The notes beneath the pieces were generated by a model, which worked only from the letters and a program-made list of their open reading frames with translations, searched no databases and had not been told where the DNA came from. Of a stretch of DNA of 64,000 nucleotides, positions 53,784-62,789 are shown in pieces (within the stretch, counting starts at the first letter, position 1; each line of letters opens with the position of its first letter). The DNA is taken from NCBI RefSeq assembly GCF_002939185.1, contig NZ_POVL01000016.1, positions 1 to 64,000 on the forward strand, written 5' to 3'. Source of the stretch: Enterobacter sichuanensis. GTDB taxonomy: Bacteria; Pseudomonadota; Gammaproteobacteria; Enterobacterales; Enterobacteriaceae. A program made the translations under genes and the position numbers.

Positions 53784-54683
53784 ATGACGCGTAAAGACGG
53801 ACTGCTGGCGTTGCTGGTGGTCATCGTATGGGGACTCAATTTTGTGGTCATCAAGCTGGGCTTGCACAACATGCCGCCGCTGATGCTGGCCGGTTTGCGT
53901 TTTATGCTGGTGGCGTTCCCGGCGCTGCTGTTTGTCGCCCGTCCCAGGATCCCCTTTAAACTGCTGCTGGGCTACGGCCTGACCATCAGTTTTGGCCAGT
54001 TTGCGTTTCTGTTCTGCGCCATCAAATTTGGTATGCCTGCCGGACTTGCTTCGCTGGTGTTACAGGCGCAGGCGTTCTTTACCATCATTCTGGGGGCGTT
54101 TGTGTTTGGCGAGCGTCTGCAGGGTAAACAGCTGGCGGGCATTACGCTGGCGGTGTTTGGCGTGCTGGTGCTGATTGAGGCCAGCCTGAATGGTCAGCAC
54201 GTGGCGCTGCTCGGCTTTATGCTGACGCTGGCCGCGGGCCTGAGCTGGGCCTGCGGGAATATTTTCAACAAACTGATCATGCAGCACGAGGCGCGTCCGC
54301 AGGTGATGTCTCTGGTCGTGTGGAGCGCGCTGATCCCGGTGGTACCGTTTATGGTCGCGTCCCTGATATTCGACGGCCCGGCAGTGATGCTGACGAGCCT
54401 GGTTGAAATCGACCTCACCACCATTTCGTCGCTGGTCTATCTGGCGTTTGTCGCCACGATTATCGGGTACGGTATCTGGGGATCGCTGCTCGGGCGATAT
54501 GAAACCTGGCGCGTGGCGCCGTTGTCGCTGCTGGTGCCGGTCGTTGGGCTGGCCAGTGCCGCTATTTTACTGGACGAAAAACTGAGCGCCCTGCAGCTGC
54601 TTGGCGCGGTGCTGATCATGGCCGGGCTGTACATCAACGTGTTTGGCCTGCGCGTGCGCCGGACGGCGCGGGTGCGGGGATAA
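53784..54683 (+). CDS. eamA: O-acetylserine/cysteine exporter EamA
   Basis: This 299-residue DMT-family exporter has ten helices in two repeats and equals E. coli EamA (YdeD) in length, with near-identical stretches (MPPLMLAGLRFMLVAFPA; LGRYETWRVAPLSLLVPVVG). It exports cysteine-pathway metabolites such as O-acetylserine. GGGGCAGGG precedes the ATG. It is followed by the convergent marB, as in E. coli. Confidence 0.94.
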   Translation: MTRKDGLLALLVVIVWGLNFVVIKLGLHNMPPLMLAGLRFMLVAFPALLFVARPRIPFKLLLGYGLTISFGQFAFLFCAIKFGMPAGLASLVLQAQAFFTIILGAFVFGERLQGKQLAGITLAVFGVLVLIEASLNGQHVALLGFMLTLAAGLSWACGNIFNKLIMQHEARPQVMSLVVWSALIPVVPFMVASLIFDGPAVMLTSLVEIDLTTISSLVYLAFVATIIGYGIWGSLLGRYETWRVAPLSLLVPVVGLASAAILLDEKLSALQLLGAVLIMAGLYINVFGLRVRRTARVRG

Positions 54684-54684
54684 G

Positions 54685-54717
54685 AAAGAAAAAAGCCCCG
54701 CATCGGCGGGGCAAAAA
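54685..54717 (-). terminator. Terminator of the marRAB operon
   Basis: GCCCCGC, loop CGAT and GCGGGGC read on the minus strand are followed by TTTTTTCTTT, immediately after the marB stop. On the plus strand the downstream side is A-rich, so it serves marRAB rather than eamA. Confidence 0.88.
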
Positions 54718-54721
54718 CGAA

Positions 54722-54940
54722 TCAGAGGCGGTGCTGATTATAGTAAGGCACGCCTAATTCGTCGGATTTGTCGCTACCAGCACCCATATGGTTGAAATCA
54801 TAAGGCGACTGGTCATGTGCTGACGGCAAAATCATCGTATCAGGATTATTTTGCTGCGTTGCACGAGGGGTTTGCTCCGCGAAGGTCTGGCTGGAGAAGA
54901 GCACCAGCAAGGCGAGGGCGGCGGAGGCGGTAACGTTCAT
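54722..54940 (-). CDS. marB: MarB, periplasmic modulator of mar
   Basis: This 72-residue exported protein (signal peptide cleaved after QTFA, about residue 21) is the third gene of marRAB. E. coli MarB lowers marA expression by an unclear mechanism. The C-terminal region ...DKSDELGVPYYNQHRL is typical. It lies 33 bases after marA. Confidence 0.9.
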   Translation of the reverse strand: MNVTASAALALLVLFSSQTFAEQTPRATQQNNPDTMILPSAHDQSPYDFNHMGAGSDKSDELGVPYYNQHRL

Positions 54941-54973
54941 GATTTCCTCGGTTACGTCTGTTACAGGCGATGA

Positions 54974-55354
54974 TTAACTACAGTGTTTTAACGGATACAG
55001 GTATCGGGATTCACCGGGTACGCTGGTGATGCGGTACTTATGAGGCGGCACGTCAAAATAGTTCTTGAACGTACGCGTCAGGGTCTGTTGCGATTCAAAT
55101 CCGTAACGCTCCGCCAGATAAAGGATCGGCTCATTGCTTTCTTTCAGCTTCTGGGCAATTTCCGTCAGCTTGCGGCTGCGAATATATTGACCTAATGAAT
55201 GGCCGGTCTCTTTTTTGAACATCCGTTGCAGGTGCCATTTGGAGTAACCTGAACGCTCTGACACTTTTTCAAGGGAGAGCGGCGATTCCAGGTTGTCCTC
55301 GATCCAGTCCAAAATGCTATGAATGGTGATAGCGTCAGTATTGCGTCTGGACAT
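54974..55354 (-). CDS. marA: Multiple antibiotic resistance activator MarA
   Basis: This 126-residue AraC/XylS-type monomeric activator is nearly identical to E. coli MarA through most of its length, with both helix-turn-helix motifs ([20 protein letters not shown] and [20 protein letters not shown]). It turns on efflux pumps (acrAB, tolC), micF and other genes by binding marboxes. I start at MSRRNTD (55354) because AGAGG is seven bases before it but abuts the upstream ATG at 55360. Confidence 0.96.
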   Translation of the reverse strand: MSRRNTDAITIHSILDWIEDNLESPLSLEKVSERSGYSKWHLQRMFKKETGHSLGQYIRSRKLTEIAQKLKESNEPILYLAERYGFESQQTLTRTFKNYFDVPPHKYRITSVPGESRYLYPLKHCS

Positions 55355-55376
55355 CGTCATACCTCTTTTTTTCTGA

Positions 55377-55811
55377 TTACGGCAGAATTTTCTTGAGCAG
55401 AAGCTCAAGCGTTGCCACTTCATCTGCCGTTAGGTTTTTTGTTAGTTCCTGATGCAGTGTTTGTCCTACTAATTGATGACATTGCTCGCACATGGCCGCG
55501 CCATCGCTGGTCAGCTTTACCAGTACGCCGCGTTTGTCATTCGGGTTAGGGCTTCGTTCTACCCATCCTTTGCAGACGAGACGATCGAGCATGCGGGTGA
55601 GCGCACCCAGATCGACAGAGAGCACCTTTTTCAGCTCAACCGGTGTGATACACATTTCGCAGCGAATGGAACACAGCACTTTGAACTGTGTCGCGGTGAT
55701 ATCCAGCGGTGACAGATAGTCGTTGAGCAGGCGATCTTTCTTCTGATTTACCATATGAATAAGACGACCCAGCGGAACAACGTCGTTAAAGATATCACTG
55801 GTGCTTTTCAC
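55377..55811 (-). CDS. marR: Repressor MarR
   Basis: This 144-residue winged-helix repressor matches E. coli MarR in length. It represses marRAB until released by phenolic inducers such as salicylate or by copper-linked oxidation of a cysteine; a cysteine ([14 protein letters not shown]) is present. DNA-binding residues lie around [28 protein letters not shown]. First gene of the operon, 22 bases before marA. Confidence 0.96.
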   Translation of the reverse strand: MKSTSDIFNDVVPLGRLIHMVNQKKDRLLNDYLSPLDITATQFKVLCSIRCEMCITPVELKKVLSVDLGALTRMLDRLVCKGWVERSPNPNDKRGVLVKLTSDGAAMCEQCHQLVGQTLHQELTKNLTADEVATLELLLKKILP

Positions 55812-55815
55812 AATG

Positions 55816-55909
55816 GTTGCCCTGGCAAGTAGTTAGTCACGGCAGATATTATTGCTCAGGCAAGTATAAGTCAACTGAATGAATCAGCCGATGCCACGAA
55901 TTGCTAAAA
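55816..55909 (-). promoter_or_regulatory. marO: two MarR sites and a marbox
   Basis: Read on the minus strand, ACTTGCC-N-GAGCAATA (55850-55867) and TACTTGCCAGGGCAAC (55816-55831) correspond to MarR sites I and II of E. coli marO. Further upstream GTTTTAGCAATTCGTGGCAT (about 55890-55909) is the marbox bound by MarA, SoxS and Rob. The marRAB promoter lies among these and marC diverges beyond them. Confidence 0.88.
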
Positions 55910-56066
55910 CGTTTCATGAACTTTTTTTGTGGTCTTTCAAATCAGATAGATAACTGAGGATTATCATTTCAGGCAGGAAATAATCGTCACGCTGCAACGA
56001 TGGCTGAATGTCATATTTTCACCCTATAATTGCGGTGTTAACTAAGGATAAGGACAACAACACACT

Positions 56067-56732
56067 ATGCTGGATTTACTTAAAGCAATCAGCCTTGGGC
56101 TGGTGGTCTTGCTGCCGTTGGCAAACCCGTTAACGACGGTGGCGCTTTTTCTCGGACTGGCAGGGAACATGAACAGCGCCGAGCGCAATCATCAGTCGTT
56201 GATGGCCTCCGTGTATGTTTTCGCCATCATGATGGTGGCGTATTACGCCGGTCAGGTGGTGATGAACACCTTCGGGATTTCCATTCCCGGCTTGCGTATT
56301 GCCGGGGGGCTGATTGTCGCCTTTATCGGTTTCCGCATGCTGTTCCCGGCGCAAAAAGCCCATGAGTCACCGGAAGCGGCCAGCAAATCTGAAGAGCTGG
56401 AAACCGAACCGAGTGCGAATATCGCCTTCGTGCCGATTGCCATGCCGAGCACGGCGGGACCGGGGACCATCTCGATGATCATCAGCTCCGCGTCGACGGT
56501 GCGTGACAGTTCAACCTTCCCGGACTGGGTGCTGACGGTGGCGCCACCGCTGATTTTTGCGATTATTGGGGCTATCGTGTGGATCTCTCTGCGCAGCTCC
56601 GGCGCGATTATGCGCTGGGTAGGCAAGGGCGGTATCGAGGCGATCTCCCGTCTGATGGGCTTCCTGCTGGTCTGTATGGGCGTGCAGTTTATTATTAACG
56701 GCGTGCTGGAGATTATTAAGACCTATCATTGA
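56067..56732 (+). CDS. marC: MarC-family inner-membrane protein
   Basis: This 221-residue protein with six membrane helices equals E. coli MarC in length and is very similar ([42 protein letters not shown]). Despite its name it is not needed for multiple antibiotic resistance, and its function is unknown. It diverges from marRAB. Confidence 0.94.
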   Translation: MLDLLKAISLGLVVLLPLANPLTTVALFLGLAGNMNSAERNHQSLMASVYVFAIMMVAYYAGQVVMNTFGISIPGLRIAGGLIVAFIGFRMLFPAQKAHESPEAASKSEELETEPSANIAFVPIAMPSTAGPGTISMIISSASTVRDSSTFPDWVLTVAPPLIFAIIGAIVWISLRSSGAIMRWVGKGGIEAISRLMGFLLVCMGVQFIINGVLEIIKTYH

Positions 56733-56736
56733 TGTC

Positions 56737-56811
56737 TTGCCCGGCGGCGCTTCGCTTGCACGGGCCTACGGGTTTTGTAGGCCGGGTAAGGCGAAGCCGC
56801 CACCCGGCAAG
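56737..56811. repeat. BIME (two inverted REP units) between marC and sotB
   Basis: A diverged REP (GCCCGGCGGCGCTTCGC...CACGGGCCTA) is followed, after GGGTTTTG, by an inverted REP (TAGGCCGGGTAAGGCGAAGC...CACCCGGC). Between two convergent genes, as usual for bacterial interspersed mosaic elements; these can bind IHF or gyrase and protect 3' ends. Confidence 0.88.
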
Positions 56812-56816
56812 AAGGT

Positions 56817-58013
56817 TCACCCGTGCTGCCCCTGTTCCTCCAGCGCCACCGGCCACTTACGGAAAATCAGCACCGACCAGACAAGCGCCACCAGGGCCGG
56901 AATGGCACCCAGATAGCCAATCGCCGACATCGACACGTGCAGGATGACCTGATTTCCCACCAGCGCGCCCGCGCCAATCCCGAGATTGAAGATCCCCGAA
57001 AACAGCGACATGGCGACATCCGTCGCGTCCGGCGCCAGAGCCAGCACTTTCACCTGCATGCCCAGACCAATAATCATGATCGCCACGCCCCAGAACAGGC
57101 TGAGGATCGCCAGCTGGATCTCACTGCCCGCGGCGGGCATCAGCAACAACAGGCAGGCCAGCAGCAGGCCGATGGCGCTGCTCACCAGTGTGGAGGCATG
57201 TCGGTTACCCAGCTTACCGAACAGCACGCTACCGATAATGCCCGCGCCACCGAGGATCAACAGTAACACAGTGGCAAAGTTGGCACTAAAGCCCGCCACC
57301 ACCTGCACAAAGGGCTCGATGTAGCTGTAGGCCGTGTAGTGGGCGGTGACCACAATGACGGTGAGCAGATAAATACTCAGCAGTGCCGGACGACGCATCA
57401 GCAGCGGCAGGCTTTTCAGCGAGCCGGAATGTTCGCTGGGTAGCGCGGGCAGCAGTTTTATCAGGCAGACCAGCGTCATCAGCGCACCCATGCCGATGGC
57501 GAAGAAGGTGGTACGCCAGCCGAAGTACTGCCCGACGATGCGGCCAATCGGCAGGCCGAGCACCATCGCCAGCGCGGTACCGGTGGCTATCAGGCTCAGC
57601 GCCTGAGCACGTTTACCCGCTGGCGCCAGGCGAATTGCCAGCGACGCGGTGATCGACCAGAACACCGCATGGGCAAAGGCAATGCCGATGCGACTGATGA
57701 CCAGTACCGTAAAATTCCACGCCATAAACGACAGCACATGACTGGCAATGAACAGCACGAACAGGCCGATCAGCAGCCTGCGCCGCTCGATCTGGCTGGT
57801 CAGCAGCATAAACGGCAAGGACATCAGCGCCACCACCCAGGCGTAGATGGTCAACATAATGCCCACCTGCGCGGTTTCCATCTGGAAACTTTCAGCGATG
57901 TCAGACAGCAGCCCAACAGGCACGAATTCGGTGGTGTTAAAAATAAACGCGGCAATGGCCAGCGTGACCACGCGTAGCCACGCAACCCTGCGGGAAACTG
58001 TGTTCGTTGTCAT
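56817..58013 (-). CDS. sotB: Sugar efflux MFS transporter SotB
   Basis: This 398-residue twelve-helix DHA1-type facilitator corresponds to E. coli SotB (YdeA), which exports L-arabinose and related sugars or IPTG. N-terminal [19 protein letters not shown] and the loop 2-3 motif region SQIERRRLL are typical. Gene order marC-sotB is conserved with E. coli. Confidence 0.92.
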   Translation of the reverse strand: MTTNTVSRRVAWLRVVTLAIAAFIFNTTEFVPVGLLSDIAESFQMETAQVGIMLTIYAWVVALMSLPFMLLTSQIERRRLLIGLFVLFIASHVLSFMAWNFTVLVISRIGIAFAHAVFWSITASLAIRLAPAGKRAQALSLIATGTALAMVLGLPIGRIVGQYFGWRTTFFAIGMGALMTLVCLIKLLPALPSEHSGSLKSLPLLMRRPALLSIYLLTVIVVTAHYTAYSYIEPFVQVVAGFSANFATVLLLILGGAGIIGSVLFGKLGNRHASTLVSSAIGLLLACLLLLMPAAGSEIQLAILSLFWGVAIMIIGLGMQVKVLALAPDATDVAMSLFSGIFNLGIGAGALVGNQVILHVSMSAIGYLGAIPALVALVWSVLIFRKWPVALEEQGQHG

Positions 58014-58190
58014 AGGGATGTCGGAGATTCGTTGCTGAAAAGAAGAGGAGACGATCTTAAAACGTCAAAAGGCGAAAACTCAACCATTATGTGATGCAGA
58101 TCTCAATATTTACCTTATGAAAGCGGTAGCCGCAAGCGTGCTTTTCATTGAATATAAAAGAACAACACAATAAAAACAGGCGGTAAGACA

Positions 58191-58979
58191 ATGCAGGAGA
58201 TTGATTTTTATCTGGTCGATGCGTTCAGCGAGACCTCGTTTGGCGGTAACCCGGCCGCCGTTTGCCCGCTCAGGGAATGGTTGCCCGATGAAACCTTGCT
58301 GAAAATGGCGCAGCAGCACAATCAGTCTGAGACGGCCTTTTTTGTCTGCAGCAAAGGGGGTATTGAGCTGCGCTGGTTTACCACGCTTACCGAAGTCAAT
58401 CTCTGCGGTCACGCTACGCTTGCGGCGGCGCACGTTCTGTTTACCGAGCTGGACTACCCTGATTCACGGATCCATTTCGATACCGCCTCCGGTCGCCTGA
58501 CGGTCAGCCGGGAGGGCGACTGGCTGACGCTGGACTTCCCGGCATGCCCAACCCATGAAGAGACACCGCCGCCGGAGATGCTCTCGGCGCTGGGTATTAC
58601 GCACTATGTTGAAGCCCGTAAAGGACGTGCCTGGCTTATCGTGCTGGACAATCGCCAGCAGGTCGAAGCGCTCATGCCAGACTTTTCGGCGATGACGCCA
58701 GGTGAGCATAAGGTGAGCGTGACGGCGCGTGGGGAAGGGGAATATGATTTTGTCAGCCGCTTTTTCTCCCCGGGCGTCTCCGTCCCGGAAGACCCGGTCA
58801 CCGGCTCCGCCCACACCATGCTGATCCCTTACTGGAGCGAAAAGCTGGGTAAAACCAGGCTGTTTGCCCGTCAGGTTTCAGCCCGGGGCGGTGATGTGCG
58901 CTGTGAGCTGAAAGGCTCCCGCGTGCTGATGGGCGGTCAGGCCACGCTTTATCTGAAAGGCACAGTTTTTCTGCGCTAA
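58191..58979 (+). CDS. PhzF-family isomerase-like protein, copy 1
   Basis: This 262-residue protein has the PhzF duplicated beta-barrel fold: YLVDAFSETSFGGNPAAVC at the start, the catalytic glutamate in NQSETAFF (about residue 46-48), LCGHATLAAAHV near 72 and VPEDPVTGSAHTML near 200. Family members isomerise or epimerise small metabolites, but the substrate of this subgroup is unknown. A near-identical paralogue begins 27 bases downstream, so the pair is a tandem duplication and one operon. Confidence 0.88.
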   Translation: MQEIDFYLVDAFSETSFGGNPAAVCPLREWLPDETLLKMAQQHNQSETAFFVCSKGGIELRWFTTLTEVNLCGHATLAAAHVLFTELDYPDSRIHFDTASGRLTVSREGDWLTLDFPACPTHEETPPPEMLSALGITHYVEARKGRAWLIVLDNRQQVEALMPDFSAMTPGEHKVSVTARGEGEYDFVSRFFSPGVSVPEDPVTGSAHTMLIPYWSEKLGKTRLFARQVSARGGDVRCELKGSRVLMGGQATLYLKGTVFLR

Positions 58980-59006
58980 ATAGCCATAACAAGAGAGGAA
59001 GAGACA

Positions 59007-59798
59007 ATGCAGGAAATTGATTTTTATCTGGTGGATGCCTTCAGCGATAAAACCTTTGGCGGTAACGCCGCAGCGGTATGTCCTCTGGAAGAGTGGCTTC
59101 CGGACGAGACGCTGCTCAAAATGGCGCAGCAGCACAACCAGTCTGAGACCGCTTTTTTCGTGCGCACCGACGGCGGGTTTGAGCTGCGATGGTTCACCAC
59201 GCTGGATGAAATTAACCTGTGCGGACACGCAACGCTTGCCGCCTCACACGTTATTTTCGAATACCTGGATTATCCGCATACCGAAATCACCTTCACCACG
59301 CGCTTTGTCGGCGAGCTGACCGTCAAGCGCAGCGGCGACTGGCTGACGCTGAACTTCCCGGCGTGGTCGACTGAGGTTGTGGAGAACCCACCTGCGGCGC
59401 TGTTTAGCGCGCTGGGCATTACAGCGGCGAAAGAGGTGCGCGTCGGACGCGATTACATGGTGGTGCTGGAGAGCCAGCAGCAGGTTGAAGCGTTAACACC
59501 GGATATTGGCGCGCTGCTTCCGCTGGATAAAATGGTTTGCGTGACGGCACCGGGAGACCAGTATGACTTTGTCAGCCGCTTCTTCTGTCCGGGGGAAGGT
59601 GTGCCTGAAGATCCGGTGACCGGTTCCGCCCACAGCATGCTGATCCCGTACTGGAGCGAAAAACTGGGCAAAACCACACTCAACGCCCGCCAGGTGTCGT
59701 ACCGTGGCGGAGATCTGCGCTGCGAACTGAAGGGCGACCGGGTGTTGATTGGCGGTCAGGCGACCCTGTATCTGAAAGGACGTATCTTTTTACGCTAA
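59007..59798 (+). CDS. PhzF-family isomerase-like protein, copy 2
   Basis: This 263-residue paralogue of the preceding gene keeps the same landmarks (YLVDAFSDKTFGGNAAAVC, NQSETAFF, LCGHATLAASHV, VPEDPVTGSAHSML) and differs mostly in the middle (about 80-180), where substrate specificity could reside. Both copies have intact catalytic glutamates. AGAGGAAG precedes the ATG. No terminator is seen between the two. Confidence 0.88.
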   Translation: MQEIDFYLVDAFSDKTFGGNAAAVCPLEEWLPDETLLKMAQQHNQSETAFFVRTDGGFELRWFTTLDEINLCGHATLAASHVIFEYLDYPHTEITFTTRFVGELTVKRSGDWLTLNFPAWSTEVVENPPAALFSALGITAAKEVRVGRDYMVVLESQQQVEALTPDIGALLPLDKMVCVTAPGDQYDFVSRFFCPGEGVPEDPVTGSAHSMLIPYWSEKLGKTTLNARQVSYRGGDLRCELKGDRVLIGGQATLYLKGRIFLR

Positions 59799-59893
59799 CA
59801 GCGTGACGCGATAAGTAAATACTATGAAGCCCCCTGGCAGGCCTGCGCTATGTTGAAAGGCTATATTGCAAGAACAATAGCAAGGAGCCTGCC

Positions 59894-60376
59894 ATGTATT
59901 CCATTACCTCTGAATCTGCGCATCACCCGGATATCCTCACACTGATTGCGGCGCTTGACCGCTATCAGAGCGAACTCTATCCCGCCGAAAGTAATCATCT
60001 GCTCGACCTGTCTGCGCTTGCGGAAGACTCGCTTATCCTGATGATCATCCGCGACCCGCAGCTGAAGGCCGTCGGCTGCGGGGCCATCGTGCTCAACGGT
60101 GACGGCACGGGAGAGATGAAGCGGGTCTATATCGATCCGGCTCATCGCGGCCAACATCTCGGCGAAACGCTGCTGGCCGCCCTGGAAGATGAGGCTCTGA
60201 GCCGTCATTGCCATACGGTACGGCTGGAGACGGGCATCAAACAGCACGCCGCGGTGCGTCTTTATGAACAGTGCGGATACGAAATGCGCCCGGCGTTTGC
60301 CCCGTACGTTGACGATCCGCTCAGCCTGTTTATGGAGAAGGCGCTGGTTGCAGACGTTCGTTTAGCAGCGCTATAA
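59894..60376 (+). CDS. GNAT-family N-acetyltransferase
   Basis: This 160-residue acetyltransferase has the acetyl-CoA-binding motif [17 protein letters not shown] (about 79-95) and the following [19 protein letters not shown] segment. The substrate is unknown. AAGGAG precedes the ATG. Its last 47 bases overlap the 3' end of convergent ptrR. Confidence 0.88.
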   Translation: MYSITSESAHHPDILTLIAALDRYQSELYPAESNHLLDLSALAEDSLILMIIRDPQLKAVGCGAIVLNGDGTGEMKRVYIDPAHRGQHLGETLLAALEDEALSRHCHTVRLETGIKQHAAVRLYEQCGYEMRPAFAPYVDDPLSLFMEKALVADVRLAAL

Positions 60377-61208
60377 AGGCTTCCAGCTGGCGGGTCATCG
60401 CCCCGCGTCGCCACACCAGCCAGGTGGTGAGCCAGCGCCAGTTCTCCGCCAGCGGCCAGGCTTCAATCTGATGATGCCCTGGCATACTCTCCAGCATCGA
60501 GCGCGGCATCAGCGCGATGCCCGCACCAGCAATTACGCAGGCGAGCATCCCGTGATAGGACTCCATCTCGTGAATACGGCCAGGGGTGGCTCTGTCTGCA
60601 TGAAACCAGCTCTCCAGATGCCGACGGTACGAGCAGTTTGCGCGAAAGGCGTAAACATCGCTGCCGCTGACCTGCGCGGCGCGCGAGACTTCCGCCTGTC
60701 CGGCCGGCGTGACCAGCATCATCTCTTCCCGGTAGACCGGCATGCCCTCCAGCTCCGGGTGCGACAGGGGCCCGTCAACAAAGGCGGCGCTTAAGGTTCC
60801 CTCCAGCACGCCATCAATCATGGTTCCGGATGGCCCGGTAGAGAAGGCAAACTGGATACGCGGGTAGCGCTGGTTAAACTGCGCCAGCGTCTCCGGAATG
60901 CGCACCGCGGCAGTACTCTCCAGCGCGCCGAGGGCAAATAACCCCTGCGGCTCATCACCCGCCACGACCATCCGCGCTTCATCCACCAGCGCCAGGATCT
61001 GCTTGCTGTAGCGCAGGAAGTTATGACCGGCGGGGGATAACCGCAAACGCTGGTTCTCACGAATAAACAGCTCAACGCCGAGGTCGGCCTCCAGCTGACG
61101 GATGCGGGTGGTGAGATTAGACGGCACGCGATGCACCTTCTGCGCCGCCTGGGTGATGCTGCCCGTCAGCGCGACGGCGTTAAACATTTCAAGCTGGGTT
61201 AAGTCCAT
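60330..61208 (-). CDS. ptrR: LysR-family regulator PtrR (YneJ)
   Basis: This 292-residue LysR protein has a helix-turn-helix at about 17-37 ([22 protein letters not shown]) and an effector domain. It diverges from sad, as yneJ does from yneI in E. coli, where PtrR controls sad and related putrescine/nitrogen genes. The 98-base divergent region would hold its operator. The 3' end overlaps the GNAT gene. Confidence 0.9.
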   Translation of the reverse strand: MDLTQLEMFNAVALTGSITQAAQKVHRVPSNLTTRIRQLEADLGVELFIRENQRLRLSPAGHNFLRYSKQILALVDEARMVVAGDEPQGLFALGALESTAAVRIPETLAQFNQRYPRIQFAFSTGPSGTMIDGVLEGTLSAAFVDGPLSHPELEGMPVYREEMMLVTPAGQAEVSRAAQVSGSDVYAFRANCSYRRHLESWFHADRATPGRIHEMESYHGMLACVIAGAGIALMPRSMLESMPGHHQIEAWPLAENWRWLTTWLVWRRGAMTRQLEAFIALLNERLQPAPSP

Positions 61209-61306
61209 GGCATTCTCGTTTCGTGAATAAGGTGGTTAGTATTATTCATTTTTAAGAAATAGCAGAGTGAGCCACAATCAATCAACCGAAATACGTGGAG
61301 AACACC

Positions 61307-62695
61307 ATGACTTATTCATCTGCAACACATGCCTTCTCTGTTAACCCGGCCACCGGGGAAACCCTCGCCGCGTATCCGTGGGCGACGCCGGAAGAGGTTG
61401 ACCGCGCCATTTCGCAGTCTGACGCGGCGTATCGCCAGTGGCGTCGTGAAAGCGTTGCCCACCGGGCGCAGAAGCTGCGCGATCTCGGTGCCGCGCTGCG
61501 AAACCGCGCGGAAGAGATGGCGCAGACAATCTCCCGTGAGATGGGCAAACCCATCCTGCAGGCGCGGGCGGAAGTCACAAAATCCGCTGCGCTGTGCGAC
61601 TGGTATGCCGAGCATGGCCCGGCGATGCTGCGCGCGGAACCCACGCTGGTGGAAAATGATAATGCGGTTATCGAATACCGTCCTCTGGGGCCGATCCTCG
61701 CGGTGATGCCGTGGAACTTCCCCCTCTGGCAGGTGCTGCGCGGAGCGGTGCCGATCCTGCTGGCAGGAAACAGTTATCTGCTCAAACACGCGCCAAACGT
61801 GCTCGGCTCGGCCAGACTGATTGCGCAGATAGCGGCCGAGGCCGGTATTCCGGCAGGCGTTTTTGGCTGGGTGAATGCCACCAATGAGGGCGTCAGCCAG
61901 GCGATTAACGACAGTCGTATTGCTGCGGTGACCGTCACCGGCAGCGTGCGTGCCGGTGCGGCGATTGGCGCCCAGGCCGGAGCTGCGCTGAAAAAATGCG
62001 TGCTTGAACTGGGCGGCTCTGACCCGTTCATCGTCCTTAACGATGCAGACCTCGATCTTGCCGTGAAAGCGGCGGTAGCGGGGCGCTACCAGAATACCGG
62101 ACAGGTGTGCGCCGCAGCGAAGCGTTTTATCGTCGAGGAGGGTATCGCAGAGACCTTTACCCAACGTTTTGTCGAGGCTGTTGCTGCACTGAAGCTGGGC
62201 GCACCGCATGAAGAAGAGAACTATATTGGCCCGATGGCGCGTTATGACCTGCGGGATGAACTGCATCAACAGGTGCAGGCCACGCTGGCCGAAGGGGCAA
62301 CGCTGCTGCTGGGCGGAGAGAAAATCAGCGGTGAGGGTAATTACTACGCCCCGACCGTACTCGGCAATGTGACGCCTGAGATGACGGCTTTCCGTCAGGA
62401 ACTGTTTGGTCCGGTCGCGGCCATTACCGTCGCGAAAGACGCGGAGCACGCGCTAATGCTTGCCAACAACAGCGACTTTGGTCTGTCTGCCACCGTCTTT
62501 ACAGCCAGTGATGCGCAGGCTGAGAGATTCTCCCGCGAACTGGAGTGCGGCGGCGTGTTTATCAACGGCTTTAGCGCCAGCGATGCGCGCGTGGCTTTCG
62601 GTGGTGTGAAGAAAAGTGGCTTTGGCCGCGAGCTCTCCCACTTTGGGCTGCACGAGTTCTGCAACGTGCAGACGGTGTGGAAGGATCGCGTGTAA
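61307..62695 (+). CDS. sad: Succinate semialdehyde dehydrogenase Sad (YneI)
   Basis: This 462-residue NAD(P)-dependent aldehyde dehydrogenase oxidises succinate semialdehyde, an intermediate of putrescine and GABA breakdown, to succinate. Same length as E. coli Sad and very similar: MPWNFPLWQV, the catalytic Glu in VLELGGSDPF (about 234) and Cys in NTGQVCAAAKR (about 268). I start at the ATG at 61307 (GGAG six bases upstream); a GTG four codons earlier is less likely. Confidence 0.95.
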   Translation: MTYSSATHAFSVNPATGETLAAYPWATPEEVDRAISQSDAAYRQWRRESVAHRAQKLRDLGAALRNRAEEMAQTISREMGKPILQARAEVTKSAALCDWYAEHGPAMLRAEPTLVENDNAVIEYRPLGPILAVMPWNFPLWQVLRGAVPILLAGNSYLLKHAPNVLGSARLIAQIAAEAGIPAGVFGWVNATNEGVSQAINDSRIAAVTVTGSVRAGAAIGAQAGAALKKCVLELGGSDPFIVLNDADLDLAVKAAVAGRYQNTGQVCAAAKRFIVEEGIAETFTQRFVEAVAALKLGAPHEEENYIGPMARYDLRDELHQQVQATLAEGATLLLGGEKISGEGNYYAPTVLGNVTPEMTAFRQELFGPVAAITVAKDAEHALMLANNSDFGLSATVFTASDAQAERFSRELECGGVFINGFSASDARVAFGGVKKSGFGRELSHFGLHEFCNVQTVWKDRV

Positions 62696-62700
62696 TTTTT

Positions 62701-62721
62701 CGGCCCTCACCACGAGGGCCG
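62701..62721 (+). terminator. Hairpin after sad
   Basis: CGGCCCTC, loop ACCAC and GAGGGCCG form a perfect eight-base stem five bases after the sad stop, followed by TTGTCATTT. The T-tract is imperfect, so termination strength is uncertain. Confidence 0.6.
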
Positions 62722-62789
62722 TTGTCATTTCTCTGCAATGGTTCTGTCATTTTCATCTCGTAGACTCGCTCGCGTCTAACGTATTGTTA

